DNA from: Atherix ibis
Taxonomy: Eukaryota; Arthropoda; Insecta; Diptera; Athericidae
Direction of reading: 5' to 3'
Length of the DNA stretch: 64,000 nt
NCBI GenBank assembly: GCA_958298945.1
Contig: OY282608.1
Span: 58,194,951-58,258,950 of the forward strand
Below the pieces are notes generated by a model, which did not search any database, was not told where the DNA came from, and saw nothing but the letters and a program-made list of their open reading frames with translations. This document shows positions 29,281 through 44,487 of this stretch, piece after piece. How positions within the stretch are numbered: position 1 is the stretch's first letter; each line of letters starts with the position of its first letter. The translations under genes were made by a program, and so were the position numbers.

Positions 29281-31425
29281 CCAACAAACAAATAAACCAA
29301 CAAACCAAAAAACCAACAAACCAACAAACCAACAAACCAACAAACCAACAAACCAACAAACCAACAAACCAACAAACCAACAAGCAAACAAACCAACAAA
29401 CCAACAAACCAACAAACCAACAAATCAACAAACAAATAAACCAACAAACCAACAAACCAACAAACCAACAAACCAACAAACCAACAAACCAACAAACCAA
29501 CAAACCAACAAACCAACAAACCAACTAACCAAAAAACCAACAAACCAACAAGCCAACAAGCCAACAAGCCAACAAACCAACAAACTAACAAACCAACAGA
29601 CGAACTAACCAACAAACCAATAAACTAAGTAACCAACAAACCAACAAACCAACAAACCAACAAGCCAACAAGCCAACAAACCAACAAACCAACAAGCCAA
29701 CAAACCAACAAACCAACAAACTAACAAACCAACAAACCAACAAACCAACAAACCAACAAGCCAACAAACCAACAAACAAATAAACCAACAAACCAAAAAA
29801 TCAACAAACCAACAAACCAACAAACCAACAAACCAACAATCCAACAAGCCAACAAACCAACAAACCAACAAACCAACAAACCAAGAAACCAACAAGCCAA
29901 CAAACCAACAAACCAACAAGCCAACAAGCCAACAAACCAACAAACCAACAAGCCAACAAACCAACAAACAAACAAACCAACAAACCAACAAACCAACAAA
30001 CGAACAAGCCAACAAGCCAACAAACCAACAAACCAACAAACCAACAAGCCAACAAACCAACAAGCCAACAAACCAACAAACCAACAAACCAACAAACCAA
30101 CAAACCAACAAACCAACAAACCAACAAACCGACAAACCAACAAAATAAGTAGCCAAAAAGACAACAAACTAACAAACCAACAAGCCAACAAGCCAACAAG
30201 CCAACAAACCAACAAACCAACAAGCCAACAAACCAACAAAACAACAAGCCAACAAGCCAACAAACCAACAAACCAACAAACCAACAAGCCAACAAACCAA
30301 CAAACCAAGAAGCCAACAAACCAACAAACCAACAAACCAACAAGCCAACAAACCAACAAACCAACAAACCAAAAAACCAAAAATCAACAAGCCAACAAAC
30401 CAACAAACCAACAAGCCAACAAGCCAACAAAACAACAAACCAACAAACCAACAAGCCAACAAACCAACAAACCAACAAGCCAACAAACCAACAAACCAAC
30501 AAACCAACAAGCCAACAAACCAACAAACCAAAAAACCAACAAACCAACAAACCAACAAACCAACAAACCAACAAACCAACAAACCAACAAACCAATAAGC
30601 CAACAAGCCAACAAACCAACAAACCAACAGACCAACAAACCAACAAGCCAACAAACCAACAAGCCAACAAACCAACAAACCAAGTAACCAAAAAGCCAAC
30701 AAACTAACAAACCAACAAGCCAATAAACCAACAAGCCAACAAGCCAACAAACTAAGTAACCAACAAGCCAACAAACCAACAAACCAACAAGCCAACAAGC
30801 CAATAAACCAACATACCAACAAGCCAACAAACCAACAATCCAACAAACCAAAAAACCAACAAACCAACAAACCAACAAACCAACAAACCAACAAACCAAC
30901 AAGCCAACAAACCAACAAGCCAACAAGCCAACAAACCAACAAACCAACAAACCAACAAGCCAACAAACCAACAAACCAACAAACCAAGTAACCAAAAAGC
31001 CAACAAACTAACAAACCAACAAGCCAACAAGCCATCAAACCTACAAAGCAACAAGCCAACAAGCCAACAAACCAACAAACCAACAAGCCAACAAACCAAC
31101 AAACCAACAAGCCAACAAACCAACAAACCAACAAGCCAACAAACCAACAAAACAACAAGCCAACAAACCAACAAACCAACAAACCAACAAGCCAACAAAC
31201 CAACAAACCAACAAAGCAAAAAACCAACAAACCAACAAACCAACAAACCAACAAACCAACAAACCAACAAGCCAACAAGCCAACAAACCAACAAACCAAC
31301 AAACCAACAAGCCAACAAACCAACAAGCCAACAAACCAACAAACCAACAAACCATCAAACCAACAAGCCAACAAACCAACAAACCAACAAACCAGCAAAC
31401 CAAGTAACCAAAAAGCCAACAATCT
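29281..31425 (+). repeat. Distant duplicate of 1130-3260
   Basis: From about 29430 on, the landmark order follows the left edge of the window at a distance of 28.2-28.3 kb. Pairs are CTAACC (1223 and 29525), ACAGACGAACTAACC with TAAACTAAGTAACC (1327 and 29629), AAAATAAGTA (1839 and 30149), GTAACCAAAAAGCC (2407 and 30684), CTAAGTAACC (2567 and 30756), GTAACC (2807 and 30988) and GTAACC with AATCTAAC (3239 and 31404). The offset drifts from 28,302 to 28,165 through small indels. Confidence 0.85.
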
Positions 31426-31811
31426 AACAAACCAACAAGCCAACAAGCCAACAAGCCAACAAGCCAACAAACCAACAAACCAACAAGCCAACAAACCTAC
31501 AAGCCAACAAACCAACAAACCAACAAGCCAACAAGCCAACAAACCAACAAATCAACAAACCAACAAGCCAACAAACCAAGAAACCAACAATCCAACAAAC
31601 CAACAAACCAACAAACCAACAAGCCAACAAACCAACAAACCAAAAAACCAACAAACCAACAAACCAACAAACCAACAAACCAACAAACCAACAAACCAAC
31701 AAACCAACAAACCAACAAACCAACAAGCCAACAAGCTAACAAACCAACAAACCAACAAACCAACAAGCCAACAAACCAACAAGCCAACAAACCAACAAAC
31801 CAACAAACCAA

Positions 31812-34079
31812 GTAACCAAAAAGCCAACAAATTAACAAACCAACAAGCCAATAAACCAACAAGCCAACAAGCCAACAAACCAACAAGCCAACAAATCAAC
31901 AAACAAATAAACCAACAAACCAACAAACCAACAAACAAACAAACCAACAAACTAACAAACTAAGTAACCAACAAGCCAACAAATCAACAAACCAACAAGC
32001 CAACAAGCCAACAAACCAACAAAATAACAAGCCAACAAACCAACAAACCAACAAACCAAAAAACCAACAAACCAACAAACCAACAAACCAACAAACCAAC
32101 AAACCAACAAGCCAACAAACCAACAAGCCAACAAGCCAACAAACCAACAAACCAACAAACCAACAAACCAAGAAACCAACAAACCAACAAACTAACAAAC
32201 CAACAAACCAAGTAACCAAAAAGCCAACAAACTAACAAACCAACAAGCCAACAAGCCAACAAACCATCAAACCAACAAAGCAACAACCCAGCAAGCCAAC
32301 AAACCAACAAACCAACAAGCCAACAAACCAACAAACCAACAAGCCAACAAGCCAACAAACCCACAACCCAACAAACCAACAAGCCAACAAACCAACAAAA
32401 CAACAAGCCAACAAACCAACAAACAAACCAGCAAACCAACAAGCCAACAAGCCAACAAACCAACAAACCAACAAGCCAACAAACCAACAAACCAACAAAC
32501 TAACAAACCAACAAACCAACAAACCAACAAACCAACAAACCAACAAGCCAACAAACCAACAAACAAATAAACCAACAAACCAAAAAGCCAACAAACCAAC
32601 AAACCAACAAACCAACAAACCAACAAGCCAACAAACCAACACACCAACAAGCCAACAAACCAAGAAACCAACAAGCCAACAAACCAACAAACCAACAAGC
32701 CAACAAGCCAACAAACCAACAAACCAACAAGCCAACAAACCAACAAACCAACAAACCCACAAACCAACAAACGAACAAGCCAACAAGCCAACAAACCAAC
32801 AAACCAACAAACCAACAAGCCAACAAACCAACAAGCCAACAAACCAAGTAACCAAAAAGCCAACAAACTAACAAACCAACAAGCCAACAAGCCAACCAGC
32901 CAACAAACCAGCAAACCAATAAGCCAACAAACCAACAAGCCAACAAACCAACAAACCAACAAGCCAACAAGCCAACAAACCAACAAACCAACAAACCAAG
33001 AAGCCAACAAACTAACAAACCAACAAGCCAACAAACCAACAAACCAACAAGCCAACAAACCAACAAACCAACAAGCCAACAAACCAACAAACCAACAAAC
33101 CAACAAACCAACAAACGAACAAGTTAACAAGCCAACAAACCAACAAACCAACAAACCAACAAGCCAACAAACCAACAAGCCAACAAACCAAGTAACCAAT
33201 AAGCCAACAAACTAACAAACCAACAAGCCAACAAGCCAACAAGCCAACAAACCAGCAAACCAATAAGCCAACAAACCAACAAGCCAACAAACCAACAAAC
33301 CAACAAGCCAACAAGCCAACAAACCGACAAACCAACAAACCAACAAGACAACAAACCAACAAACCAACAAGCCAACAAACCAACAAACCAACAAACCAAC
33401 AAGCCAACAAACCAACAAACCAACAAACCAAAAAACCAACAAACCAACAAGCCAACAAACCAACAAACCAACAAGCCAACAAGCCAACAAACCAACAAAC
33501 CAACAAACCAACAAGCCAACAAACCAACAAACCAACAAGCCAACAAACCAACAAACCAACAAACCAACAAGCCAACAAACCAACAAACCAAAAAACCAAC
33601 AAACCAACAAACCAACAAACCAACAAACCAACAAACCAACAAACCAACAAACCAACAAGCCAACTAGCCAACAAACCAACAAACCAACAAACCAACAAAC
33701 CAACAAGCCAACAAACCAACAAACCAACAAACCAAGTAACCAAAAAGCAAACAAACTAACAAACCAACAAGCCAATAAACCAACAAGCCAACAAGCCAAC
33801 AAACCAACAAGCCAACAAACCAACAAACAAATAAACCAACAAACCAACAAACCAACAAACAAACAAACCAACAAACCAACAAACTAACAAACTAAGTAAC
33901 CAACAAGCCAACAAACCAACAAACCAACAAGCCAACAACCCAACAAACCAACAAACCAACAAACCAACAAACCAACAAACCAACAAGCCAACAAGCCAAC
34001 AAGCCAACAAACCAACAAACCAACAAACCAACAAGCCAACAAACCAACAAGCCAATAAACCAACAAACCAACAAACCAA
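31812..34079 (+). repeat. 2.27 kb tandem higher-order repeat, copy 1
   Basis: Head-to-tail duplicate of 34080-36120. GTAACC landmarks at 31812, 32212, 32848, 33192 and 33736 recur at 34080, 34480, 35108, 35460 and 36012, with offsets of 2,268, 2,268, 2,260, 2,268 and 2,276. The offset of 283.5 octamers includes a half-unit shift. The bases from 31426 to this block are more of the same array. Confidence 0.88.
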
Positions 34080-36120
34080 GTAACCAAAAAGCCAACAAAT
34101 TAACAAACCAACAAGCCAATAAACCAACAAGCCAACAAGCCAACAAACCAACAAGCCAACAAATCAACAAACAAATAAACCAACAAACCAACAAACCAAC
34201 AAACAAACAAACCAACAAACTAACAAACTAAGTAACCAACAAGCCAACAAACCAACAAACCAACAAGCCAACAAGCCAACAAACCAACAAAATAACAAGC
34301 CATCAAACCAACAAACCAACAAACCAAAAAACCAACAAACCAACAAACCAACAAACCAACAAACCAACAAACCAACAAGCCAACAAACCAACAAGCCAAC
34401 AAGCCAACAAACCAACAAACCAACAAACCAACAAACCAAGAAGCCAACAAACCAACAAACTAACAAACCAACAAACCAAGTAACCAAAAAGCCAACAAAC
34501 TAACAAACCAACAAGCCAACAAGCCAACAAACCATCAAACCAACAAAGCAACAAGCCAGCAAGCCAACAAACCAACAAACCAACAAGCCAACAAACCAAC
34601 AAACCAACAAGCCAACAAGCCAACAAACCCACAAACCAACAAACCAACAAGCCAACAAACCAACAAAACAACAAGCCAACAAACCAACAAACAAACCAGC
34701 AAACCAACAAGCCAATAAGCCAACAAACCAACAAACCAACAAGCCAACAAACCAACAAACCAACAAACTAACAAACCAACAAACCAACAAACCAACAAAC
34801 CAACAAGCCAACAAACCAACAAACAAATAAACCAACAAACCAAAAAGCCAACAAACCAACAAACCAACAAACCAACAAACCAACAAGCCAACAAACCAAC
34901 ACACCAACAAGCCAACAAACCAAGAAACCAACAAGCCAACAAACCAACAAACCAACAAGCCAACAAACCAACAAACCAACAAACCAACAAGCCAACAAAC
35001 CAACAAACCAACAAACCCACAAACCAACAAACGAACAAGCCAACAAGCCAACAAACCAACAAACCAACAAACCAACAAGCCAACAAACCAACAAGCCAAT
35101 AAACCAAGTAACCAAAAAGCCAACAAACTAACAAACCAACAAGCCAACAAGCCAACAAGCCAACAAACCAGCAAACCAATAAGCCAACAAACCAACAATC
35201 CAACAAACCAACAAACCAACAAACCAAGAAGCCAACAAGCTAACAAACCAACAAACCAACAAACCAAGAAGCCAACAAACCAACAAACCAACAAGCCAAC
35301 AAACCAACAAACCAACAAGCCAACAAACCAACAAACCAACAAGCCAACAAACCAACAAACCAACAAACCAACAAACCAACAAACGAACAAGCCAACAAGC
35401 CAACAAACCAACAAACCAACAAACCAACAAGCCAACAAACCAACAAGCCAACAAACCAAGTAACCAATAAGCCAACAAACTAACAAACCAACAAGCCAAC
35501 AAGCCAACAAGCCAACAAACCAGCAAACCAATAAGCCAACAAACCAACAAGCCAACAAAACAACAAACCAACAAGCCAACAAGCCAACAAACCAACAAAC
35601 CAACAAACCAACAAGACAACAAACCAACAAACCAACAAGCCAACAAACCAACAAACCAACAAACCAACAAGCCAACAAACCAACAAACCAACAAACCAAA
35701 AAACCAACAAACCAACAAGCCAACAAACCAACAAACCAACAAGCCAACAAACCAACAAACCAACAAACCAACAAACCAACAAGCCAACAAACCAACAAAC
35801 CAACAAGCCAACAAACCAACAAACCAACAAACCAACAATCCAACAAACCAACAAACCAAAAAACCAACAAACCAACAAACCAACAAACCAACAAACCAAC
35901 AAACCAACAAACCAACAAACCAACAAGCCAACAAGCCAACAAACCAACAAACCAACAAACCAACAAACCAACAAGCCAACAAACCAACAAGCCTACAAAC
36001 CAACAAACCAAGTAACCAAAAAGCAAACAAACTAACAAACCAACAAGCCAATAAACCAACAAGCCAACAAGCCAACAAACCAACAAGCCAACAAACCAAC
36101 AAACAAATAAACCAACAAAC
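34080..36120 (+). repeat. 2.27 kb tandem higher-order repeat, copy 2
   Basis: Second copy of 31812-34079 in the same orientation. Changes between copies are whole octamers. The match fails near 36125, where copy 1 continues to a CTAAGTAACC landmark (about 33897) and this copy continues in plain octamers. Confidence 0.88.
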
Positions 36121-37388
36121 CAACAAACCAACAAACCAACAAGCCAACAAACCAACAAACCAACAAACCAACAAGCCAACAAACCAACAAACCAACAAAC
36201 CAAGTAACCAAAAAGCCAACAAACTAACAAACCAACAAGCCAACAAGCCAACAAGCCAACAAACCAACAAACCAACAAGCCAACAAACCAACAAACCAAC
36301 AAACCAACAACCCAACAAACCAACAAACCAACAAGCCAACAAACAAACAAACCAACAAACCAACAAACCTAAAAAACCAACAAACCAACAAACCAACAAA
36401 CCAACACACCAACAAACCAAAAAGCCAACAAACCAACAAGCCAACAAACCAACAAACCAACAAACCAACAAGCCAACAAACCAACAAATCAACAAACCAA
36501 CAAACCAAGTAACCAAAAAGCCAACAAACTAACAAACCAACAAGCCAACAAGCCAACAAGCCATCAAACCAACAAAGCAACAAGCCAACAAGCCAACAAA
36601 CCAACAAACCAACAAGCCAACAAACCAACAAACCAACAAACCAACAACCCAACAAGCCAACAAACCAACAAACCAACAAACCAACAAGCCAACAAACCAA
36701 CAAAACAACAAGCCAACAAACCAACAAACCAACAAACCAACAAGCCAACAAACCAACAAACCAACAAAGCAAAAAACCAACAAACCAACAAACCAACAAA
36801 CCAACAAACCAACAAACCAACAAGCCAACAAGCCAACAAACCAACAAACCAACAAACCAACAAGCCAACAAACCAACAAACCAACAAGCCAACAAACCAA
36901 CAAACCAACAAACCAACAAGCCAACAAACCAACAAACCAACAAACCAAGTAACCAAAAAGCCAACAAACTAACAAACCAACAAGCCAACAAGCCAACAAG
37001 CCAACAAACCAACAAACCAACAAGCCAACAAACCAACAAACCAACAAACCAACAAGCCAACAAACCAACAAACCAAAAAACCAACAAACCAACAAGCCAA
37101 CAAACCAACAAACCAACAAGCCAACAAGCCAACAAACCAACAAACCAACAAACCAACAAGCCAACAAACCAACAAACCAACAAGCCAACAAACCAACAAA
37201 CCAACAAACCAACAAGCCAACAAACCAACAAACCAAAAAACCAACAAACCAACAAACCAACAAACCAACAAACCAACAAACCAACAAACCAACAAACCAA
37301 CAAGCCAACAAGCCAACAAACCAACAAACCAACAAACCAACAAGCCAACAAACCAACAAACCAACAAACCAACAAACCAACAAACCAA
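36121..37388 (+). repeat. Octamer array with landmarks spaced about 300-440
   Basis: GTAACCAAAAAGCC landmarks lie near 36204, 36507, 36947 and 37389, with the last two spacings almost equal at about 440. A register slip lies near 36368 (AACCTAAAAAACC). No gene or unique sequence. Confidence 0.75.
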
Positions 37389-38200
37389 GTAACCAAAAAG
37401 CCAACAAACTAAAAAACCAACAAGCCAATAAGCCAACAAGCCAACAAGCCAACAAACCAACAAGCCAAAACACCAACAAACAAATAAACCAACAAACCAA
37501 CAAACCAACAAACAAACAAACCAACAAACCAACAAACTAACAAACTAAGTAACCAACAAGCCAACAAACCAACAAACCAACAAGCCAACAAGCCAACAAA
37601 CCAACAAACCAACAAGCCAACAAACCAACAAACCAACAAACCAAAAAACCAACAAACCAAAAAACCAACAAACCAACAAACCAACAAACCAACAAGCCAA
37701 CAAACCAACAAGCCAACAAGCCAACAAACCAACAAACCAACAAACCAAGAAGCCAACAAACCAACAAACCAACAAACCAAGTAACCAAAAAGCCAACAAA
37801 CCAACAAACCAACAAGCCAACTAGCAAACAAACCGACAAACCAACAAGTTAACAAGCCAACAAACCAACAAATCAACAAGCCAACAAACCAACAAACAAA
37901 TAAACCAACAAACCAACAAACCAACAAGCCAACAAGCCAACAAACCAACAAACCGACAAACCAACAAGCCAACAAACCAACAAACCAACAAACCAACAAA
38001 CCAACAAACCAACAAACCAACAAACCAACAAACCAACAAGCCAACAAGCCAACAAGCCAACAAACCAACAAACCAACAAACCAACAAGCCAACAAACCAA
38101 CAAACCAACAAACCAACAAGCCAACAAGCCAACAAACCAACAAACCAACAAGCCAACAAACCAACAAACCCACATGCCAACAATCCAACAAACTAAGTAA
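37389..38200 (+). repeat. Relative of the 1.17 kb unit at 44.5 kb
   Basis: GTAACC (37389 and 44488) and AACTAAGTAACC (37549 and 44648) are both 7,099 apart. AAACCGACAAACCAACAAGTTAAC (shared string; GTT at 37848 and 44851) and ACCCACATGCC...CTAAGTAACC (38197 and 45208) are 7,003-7,011 apart. This is a dispersed, partly shortened copy of the unit later duplicated at 44488-46812. Confidence 0.82.
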
Positions 38201-39399
38201 CCAACAAGCCAACAAACCAACAAACCAACAAGCCAACAAACCAACAAACCAACAAGCCAACAAACTAACAAACCAACAAACCAACAAACCAACAAGCCAA
38301 CAAGCCAACCAACCAACAAACCAACAAGCCAACAAACCAACAAACCAACAAACCAACAAGCCAACAAACCAACAAGCTAACAAACCAACAAACCAACAAG
38401 CCAACAAGCCAACAACCCAACAAACCAACAAGCCAACAAGCCAACAAACCAACAAACCAACAAGCCAACAAACCAACAAACAAATAAACCAACAAACCAA
38501 CAAACCAACAAGCCAACAAGCCAACAAACCAACAAACCAACAAACCAGCAAGCCAACAAACCAACAAACCAACAAACCAACAAACCAACAAACCAACAAA
38601 CCAACAAACCAACAAGCCAACAAGCCAACAAACCAACAAACCAACAAACTAAGTAACCAACAAGCCAACAAACCAACAAACTAACAAGCCAACAAACCAA
38701 CAAACCAACAAACCAACAAGCCAACAAACCAACAAACCAACAAACCAAAAAACCAACAAACCAACAAACCAACAAACCAACGAACCAAAAAACCAACAAA
38801 CCAACAAGCCAACAAGCCAACAAACTAACAAACCAACAAACCAACAAGCCAACAAACCAACAAGCCAACAAACCAACAAACCAACAAACCAAGTAACCAA
38901 CAAACCAACAAACCAAGTAACCAAAAAGCCAGCAAACTAACAAACCAACAGGCCAACAAGCCAACAAACCAACAAACCAACAAAGCAACAAACCAACAAG
39001 CCAACAAGCCAACAAACCAACAAACCAACAAGCCAACAAGCCAACAAACCAACAAACCAACAAGCCAACAAACCAACAAGCCAACAAGCCAACAAACCAA
39101 CAAACCAACAAACCAGCAAACCAACAAACCAACAAACTAACAAAGCAACAAGCCAACAAACCAACAAACCAACAAACCAACAAGCCAACAAGCGAACAAA
39201 CCAACAAACCAACAAACCAACAAGCCAACAAACCAACAAGCCAACAAACCAACAAACCAACAAGCCAACAAGCCAACAAACCAACAAACCAACAAACCAA
39301 CAAGCCAACAAGCCAACAAACCAACAAACCAACATGCCAACAGGCCAACGAACCGACAAAACAACAAGCCAACAAGCCAACAAACCAACAAACCAACAA
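38201..39399 (+). repeat. Octamer array, related to 47.2-48.4 kb
   Basis: Pure satellite. Its right part matches 47.56-48.1 kb at about 8,987 bases distance. An unusual AGGCCAAC unit lies near 38950. No gene. Confidence 0.7.
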
Positions 39400-41350
39400 G
39401 CCAACAAACCAACAAACAAATAAACCAACAAACCAACAAACCAACAAACCAACAAGCCAACAAGCCAACAAACCAACAAACCAACAAACCAACAAGCCAA
39501 CAAACCAACAAGCCAACAAACAAACAAACCAACAAACCAACAAACCAACAAGCCAACAAGTCAACAAACCAACAAACCAACAAGCCAACAAACCAACAAA
39601 CCAACAATCCAACAAGCCAACAAGCCAACAAACCAACAAACCAACAAGCCAACAAGCCAACAAATTGACAAACCAACAAGCCAACAAGCCAAGAAGCCAA
39701 CAAACCGACAAACCAACAAGCCAACAAGCCAACAAACCAACAAATTAACAAGCCAACAAACCAACAAACAAATAAACCAACAAACCAACAAACCAACAAG
39801 CCAACAAGCCAACAAGCCAACAAACCAACAAACCAACAAACCAACAAGCCAACAAACCAACAAACCAACAAACCAACAAACCAACAAACCACCAAACCAA
39901 GAAGCCAACAAGCCAACAAACCAACAAACCAATAAACCAACAAGCCAACAAACCAACAAACCAACAAACCAACAAGCCAACAATCCATTAAACCAACAAA
40001 CCAACAAGCCAACAAACCAACAAACCAACAAAGCAACAAGCCAACCAACCAACAAACAAACAAGCCAACAAACCAACAAACCAACAAACCAACAAGCCAA
40101 AAAGCCAACAAACCAACAAACCAACAAGCCAACAAACCAACAAACCAACAAACCAACAAACCAACAAACCAACAAACCAACGAGCCAACAAACCAACAAG
40201 CCAACAAACCAACAAACCAACAAGCCAACAAGCCAACAAACCAACAAACCAACAAGCCAACAAGCCAACAAACCAACAAACCAACAAGCCAACAAACCAA
40301 CAAACAAATAAACCAACAAACCAACAAACCAACAACCCAACAAGCCAACAAACCAACAAACCAACAAACCAGCAAGCCAACAAACCAACAAACCAACAAA
40401 CCAACAAACCAACAAACCAACAAACCAACAAGCCAACAAGCCAACAAACCAACAAACAAACAAACCAACAAACCAACAAACTAAGTAACCAACAAGCCAA
40501 CAAACCAACAAACCAACAAGCCAACAAGCCAACAAACCAACAAACCAACAAGCCAACAAACCAACAAACCAACAAACTAAAAAACCAACAAACCAACAAA
40601 CCAAGAAACCAACAAACCAACAAACCAACAAGCCAACAAGCCAACAAACCAACAAACCAACAAACCAACAAGCCAACAAACCAACAAGCCAACAAACCAA
40701 CAAACCAACAAACCAAGTAACCAAAAAGCCAACAAACTAACAAACCAACAAGCCAACAAGCCAACAAACCAACAAACCAACAAAGCAACAAACCAACAAA
40801 CCAACAAGCCAACAAGCCAACAAGCCAACAAACCAACAAACCAACAAGCCAACAAGCCAACAAACAACAAACCAACAAGCCAACAAACCAACAAACCAAC
40901 AAGCCAACAAACCAACAAACCAACAAACCAAGTAACCAAAAAGCCAACAAACTAACAAACCAACAAGCCAACAAGCCAGCAAACCAACAAACCAACAAAG
41001 CAACAAACCAACAAACCAACAAGCCAACAAGCCAACAAACCAACAAACCAACAAACCAACAAACCAACAAACCAACAAGCCAACAAACCAACAAGCCAAC
41101 AAACCAACAAACAAACAAACCAACAAACCAACAAACTAAGTAACCAACAAGCCAACAAACCAACAAACCAACAAGCCAACAAGCCAACAAACCAAAAAGC
41201 CAACAAACTAACAAACCAACAAGCCAACAAGCCAACAAACCAACAAACCAACAAAGCAACAAACCAACAAACCAACAAGCCAACAAGCCAACAAACCAAC
41301 AAACCAACAAGCCAACAAGCCAACAAACAACAAACCAACAAGCCAACAAA
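39400..41350 (+). repeat. About 4 kb higher-order repeat family, distant copy
   Basis: Matches 48430-50340 at 9.0 kb distance. AAGTCAAC (39560 and 48579; 9,019), CTAAGTAACC (40485 and 49487; 9,002), GTAACCAAAAAGCC (40717 and 49736; 9,019) and the one-base-deleted unit AAACAAC (40862 and 49873; 9,011) are shared. An extra AAGCCAAC explains the final 8-base change. The shared single-base deletion is strong evidence of common descent. Confidence 0.85.
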
Positions 41351-44300
41351 CCAACAAACCAACAAGCCAACAAACCAACAAACCAACACACCAACAAACC
41401 AACAACCAACAAACCAACAAACTAACAAAGCAACAAGCCAACAAACCAACAAACCAACAAACCAACAAACCAACAAGCCAACAAGCCAACAAACCAACAA
41501 ACCAACAAACCAACAAGCCAACAAACCAACAAGCCAACAAACCAACAAGCCAACAAGCCAACAAACCAACAAACCAACAAACCAACAAACCGACAAACCA
41601 ACAAGCCAACAAGCCAACAAACCGACAAACCAACAAGCCAACAAGCCAACAAACCAACAAATTAACAAGCCAACAAACCAACAAACAAATAAACCAACAA
41701 ACCAACAAACCAACAAGCCAACAAGCCAACAAGCCAACAAGCCAACAAGTCAACAAACCAACAAACCAACAAACCAACAAGCCAACAAACCAACAAACCA
41801 ACAAACCAACAAACCAACAAACCAACAAACCACCAAACCAACAAGCCAACAAGCCAACAAACCAACAAACCAACAAACCAACAAGCCAACAAACCAACAA
41901 ACCAACAAACCAACAAGCCAACAATCCAACAAGCCAACAAACCAACAAACCAACAAACCAACATGCCAACAAACCAACAAACTAAGTAACCAACAAGCCA
42001 ACAAACCAACAAACCAACAAAGCAACAAGCCAACCAACCAACAAACCAACAAGCCAACAAACCAACAAACCCACAAACCAACAAGCCAACAAGCCAAAAA
42101 GCCAACAAACCAACAAACCAACAAGCCAACAAACCAACAAACAAACAAACCAACAAACCAACAAGCCAACAAACCAACAAGCCAACAAACCAACAAACCA
42201 ACAAGCCAACAAGCCAACAAACCAACAAACCAACAAGCCAACAAGCCAACAAACCAACAAACCAACAAGCCAACAAACCAACAAACAAATAAACCAACAA
42301 ACCAACAAACCAACAAGCCAACAAGCCAACAAGCCAACAAACCAACAAACCAACAAACCAGCAAGCCAACAAACCAACAAACCAACAAACCAACAAACCA
42401 ACAAACCAACAAACCAACAAACCAACAAGCCAACAAGCCAACAAACCAACAAACAAACAAACCAACAAACCAACAAACTAAGTAACCAACAAGCCAACAA
42501 ACCAACAAACCAACAAGCCAACAAGCCAACAAACCAACAAACCAACAAGCCAACAAACCAACAAACCAACAAACTAAAAAACCAACAAACCAACAAACCA
42601 ACAAACCAACAAACCAACAAACCAACAAACCAACAAGCCAACAAGCCAACAAACCAACAAACCAACAAACCAACAAGCCAACAAACCAACAAGCCAACAA
42701 ACCAACAAACCAACAAACCAAGTAACCAAAAAGCCAACAAACTAACAAACCAACAAGCCAACAAGCTAACAAACCAACAAACCAACAAAGCAACAAACCA
42801 ACAAACCAACAAGCCAACAAGCCAACAAACCAACAAACCAACAAACCAACAAGCCAACAAGCCAACAAGCCAACAAACAACAAACCAACAAGCCAACAAA
42901 CCAACAAACCAACAAGCCGACAAACCAACAAACCAACACACCAACAAACCAACAACCAACAAACTAACAAACTAACAAAGCAACAAGCCAACAAACCAAC
43001 AAACCAACAAACCAACAAACCAACAAGCCAACAAGCCAACAAACCAACAAACCAACAAACCAACAAGCCAACAAACCAACAAGCCAACAAACCAACAAAC
43101 CGACAAGCCAACAAGCCAACAAACCAACAAACCAACAAACCAACAAACCAACAAGCCAACAAACCAACAAACCAACAAGCCAACAAATCAACAAACCAAC
43201 AAACCAACAAACCAACAAGCCAACAAGCCAACAAACCAACAAACCAACAAACCAACAAACCAACAAACCAACAAACCAACAAACCAACAAACCAAGTAAC
43301 CAACAAACCAACAAACCAACAAGCCAACAAACCAACAAACCAACAAACCAACAAACCAAAAAACCAACAAACCAACAAACCAACAAACCAACACACCAAC
43401 AAACCAACAAGCCAACAAACCAACAAGCCAACAAACCAACAAACCAACAAACCAACAAGCCAACAAACCAACAAACCAACAAACCAACAAACCAAGTAAC
43501 CAAAAAGCCAACAAACTAACAAACCAACAAGCCAACAAGCCAACAAGCCATCAAACCAACAAAGCAACAAGCCAACAAGCCAACAAACCAACAAACCAAC
43601 AAGCCAACAAACCAACAAACCAACAAACCAACAACCCAACAAGCCAACAAACCAACAAACCAACAAACCAACAAGCCAACAAACCAACAAAACAACAAGT
43701 AAAACAAACCAACAAACCAACAAACCAACAAGCCAACAAACCAACAAACCAACAAAGCAAAAAACCAACAAACCAACAAACCAACAAACCAACAAACCAA
43801 CAAACCAACAAACCAACAAGCCAACAAGCCAACAAACCAACAAACCAACAAACCAACAAACCAACAAACCAACAAACCAACAAGCCAACAAACCAACAAA
43901 CCAACAAACCAACAAGCCAACAAACCAACAAACCAAGTAACCAAAAAGCCAACAAACTAACAAACCAACAAGCCAACAAGCCAACAAACCAACAAACCAA
44001 CAAGCCAACAAGCCAACAAGCCAACAAACCAACAAACCAACAAGCCAACAAGCCAACAAACCAACAAACCAACAATCCAACGAGCCAACAAACCAACAAA
44101 CCAACAAGCCAACAAACCAACAAACCAACAAACCAACAAGCCAACAAACCAACAAACCAAAAAACCAACAAACCAACAAGCCAACAAACCAACAAACCAA
44201 CAAGCCAACAAGCCAACAAACCAACAAACCAACAAACCAACAAGCCAACAAACCAACAAACCAACAAGCCAACAAACCAACAAACCAACAAACCAACAAG

Positions 44301-44487
44301 CCAACAAACCAACAAACCAAAAAACCAAAAAACCAACAAACCAACAAACCAACAAACCAACAAACCAACAAACCAACAAACCAACAAACCAACAAACCAA
44401 CAAGCCAACAAGCAAACAAACCAACAAACCAACAAACCAACAACCAACAAACCAACAAACCAACAAACCAACAAACCAACAAACCAA
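41351..44487 (+). repeat. Octamer array with CACACCAAC landmarks
   Basis: Contains two copies of CACACCAACAAACCAACAAC (41387 and 42937, 1,550 apart), a string otherwise seen only at 50574, 51989, 54658 and 56073. Other register slips are AACAAGTAAAACAAACC near 43697 and ACAACCAAC near 44433. No gene. Confidence 0.78.
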
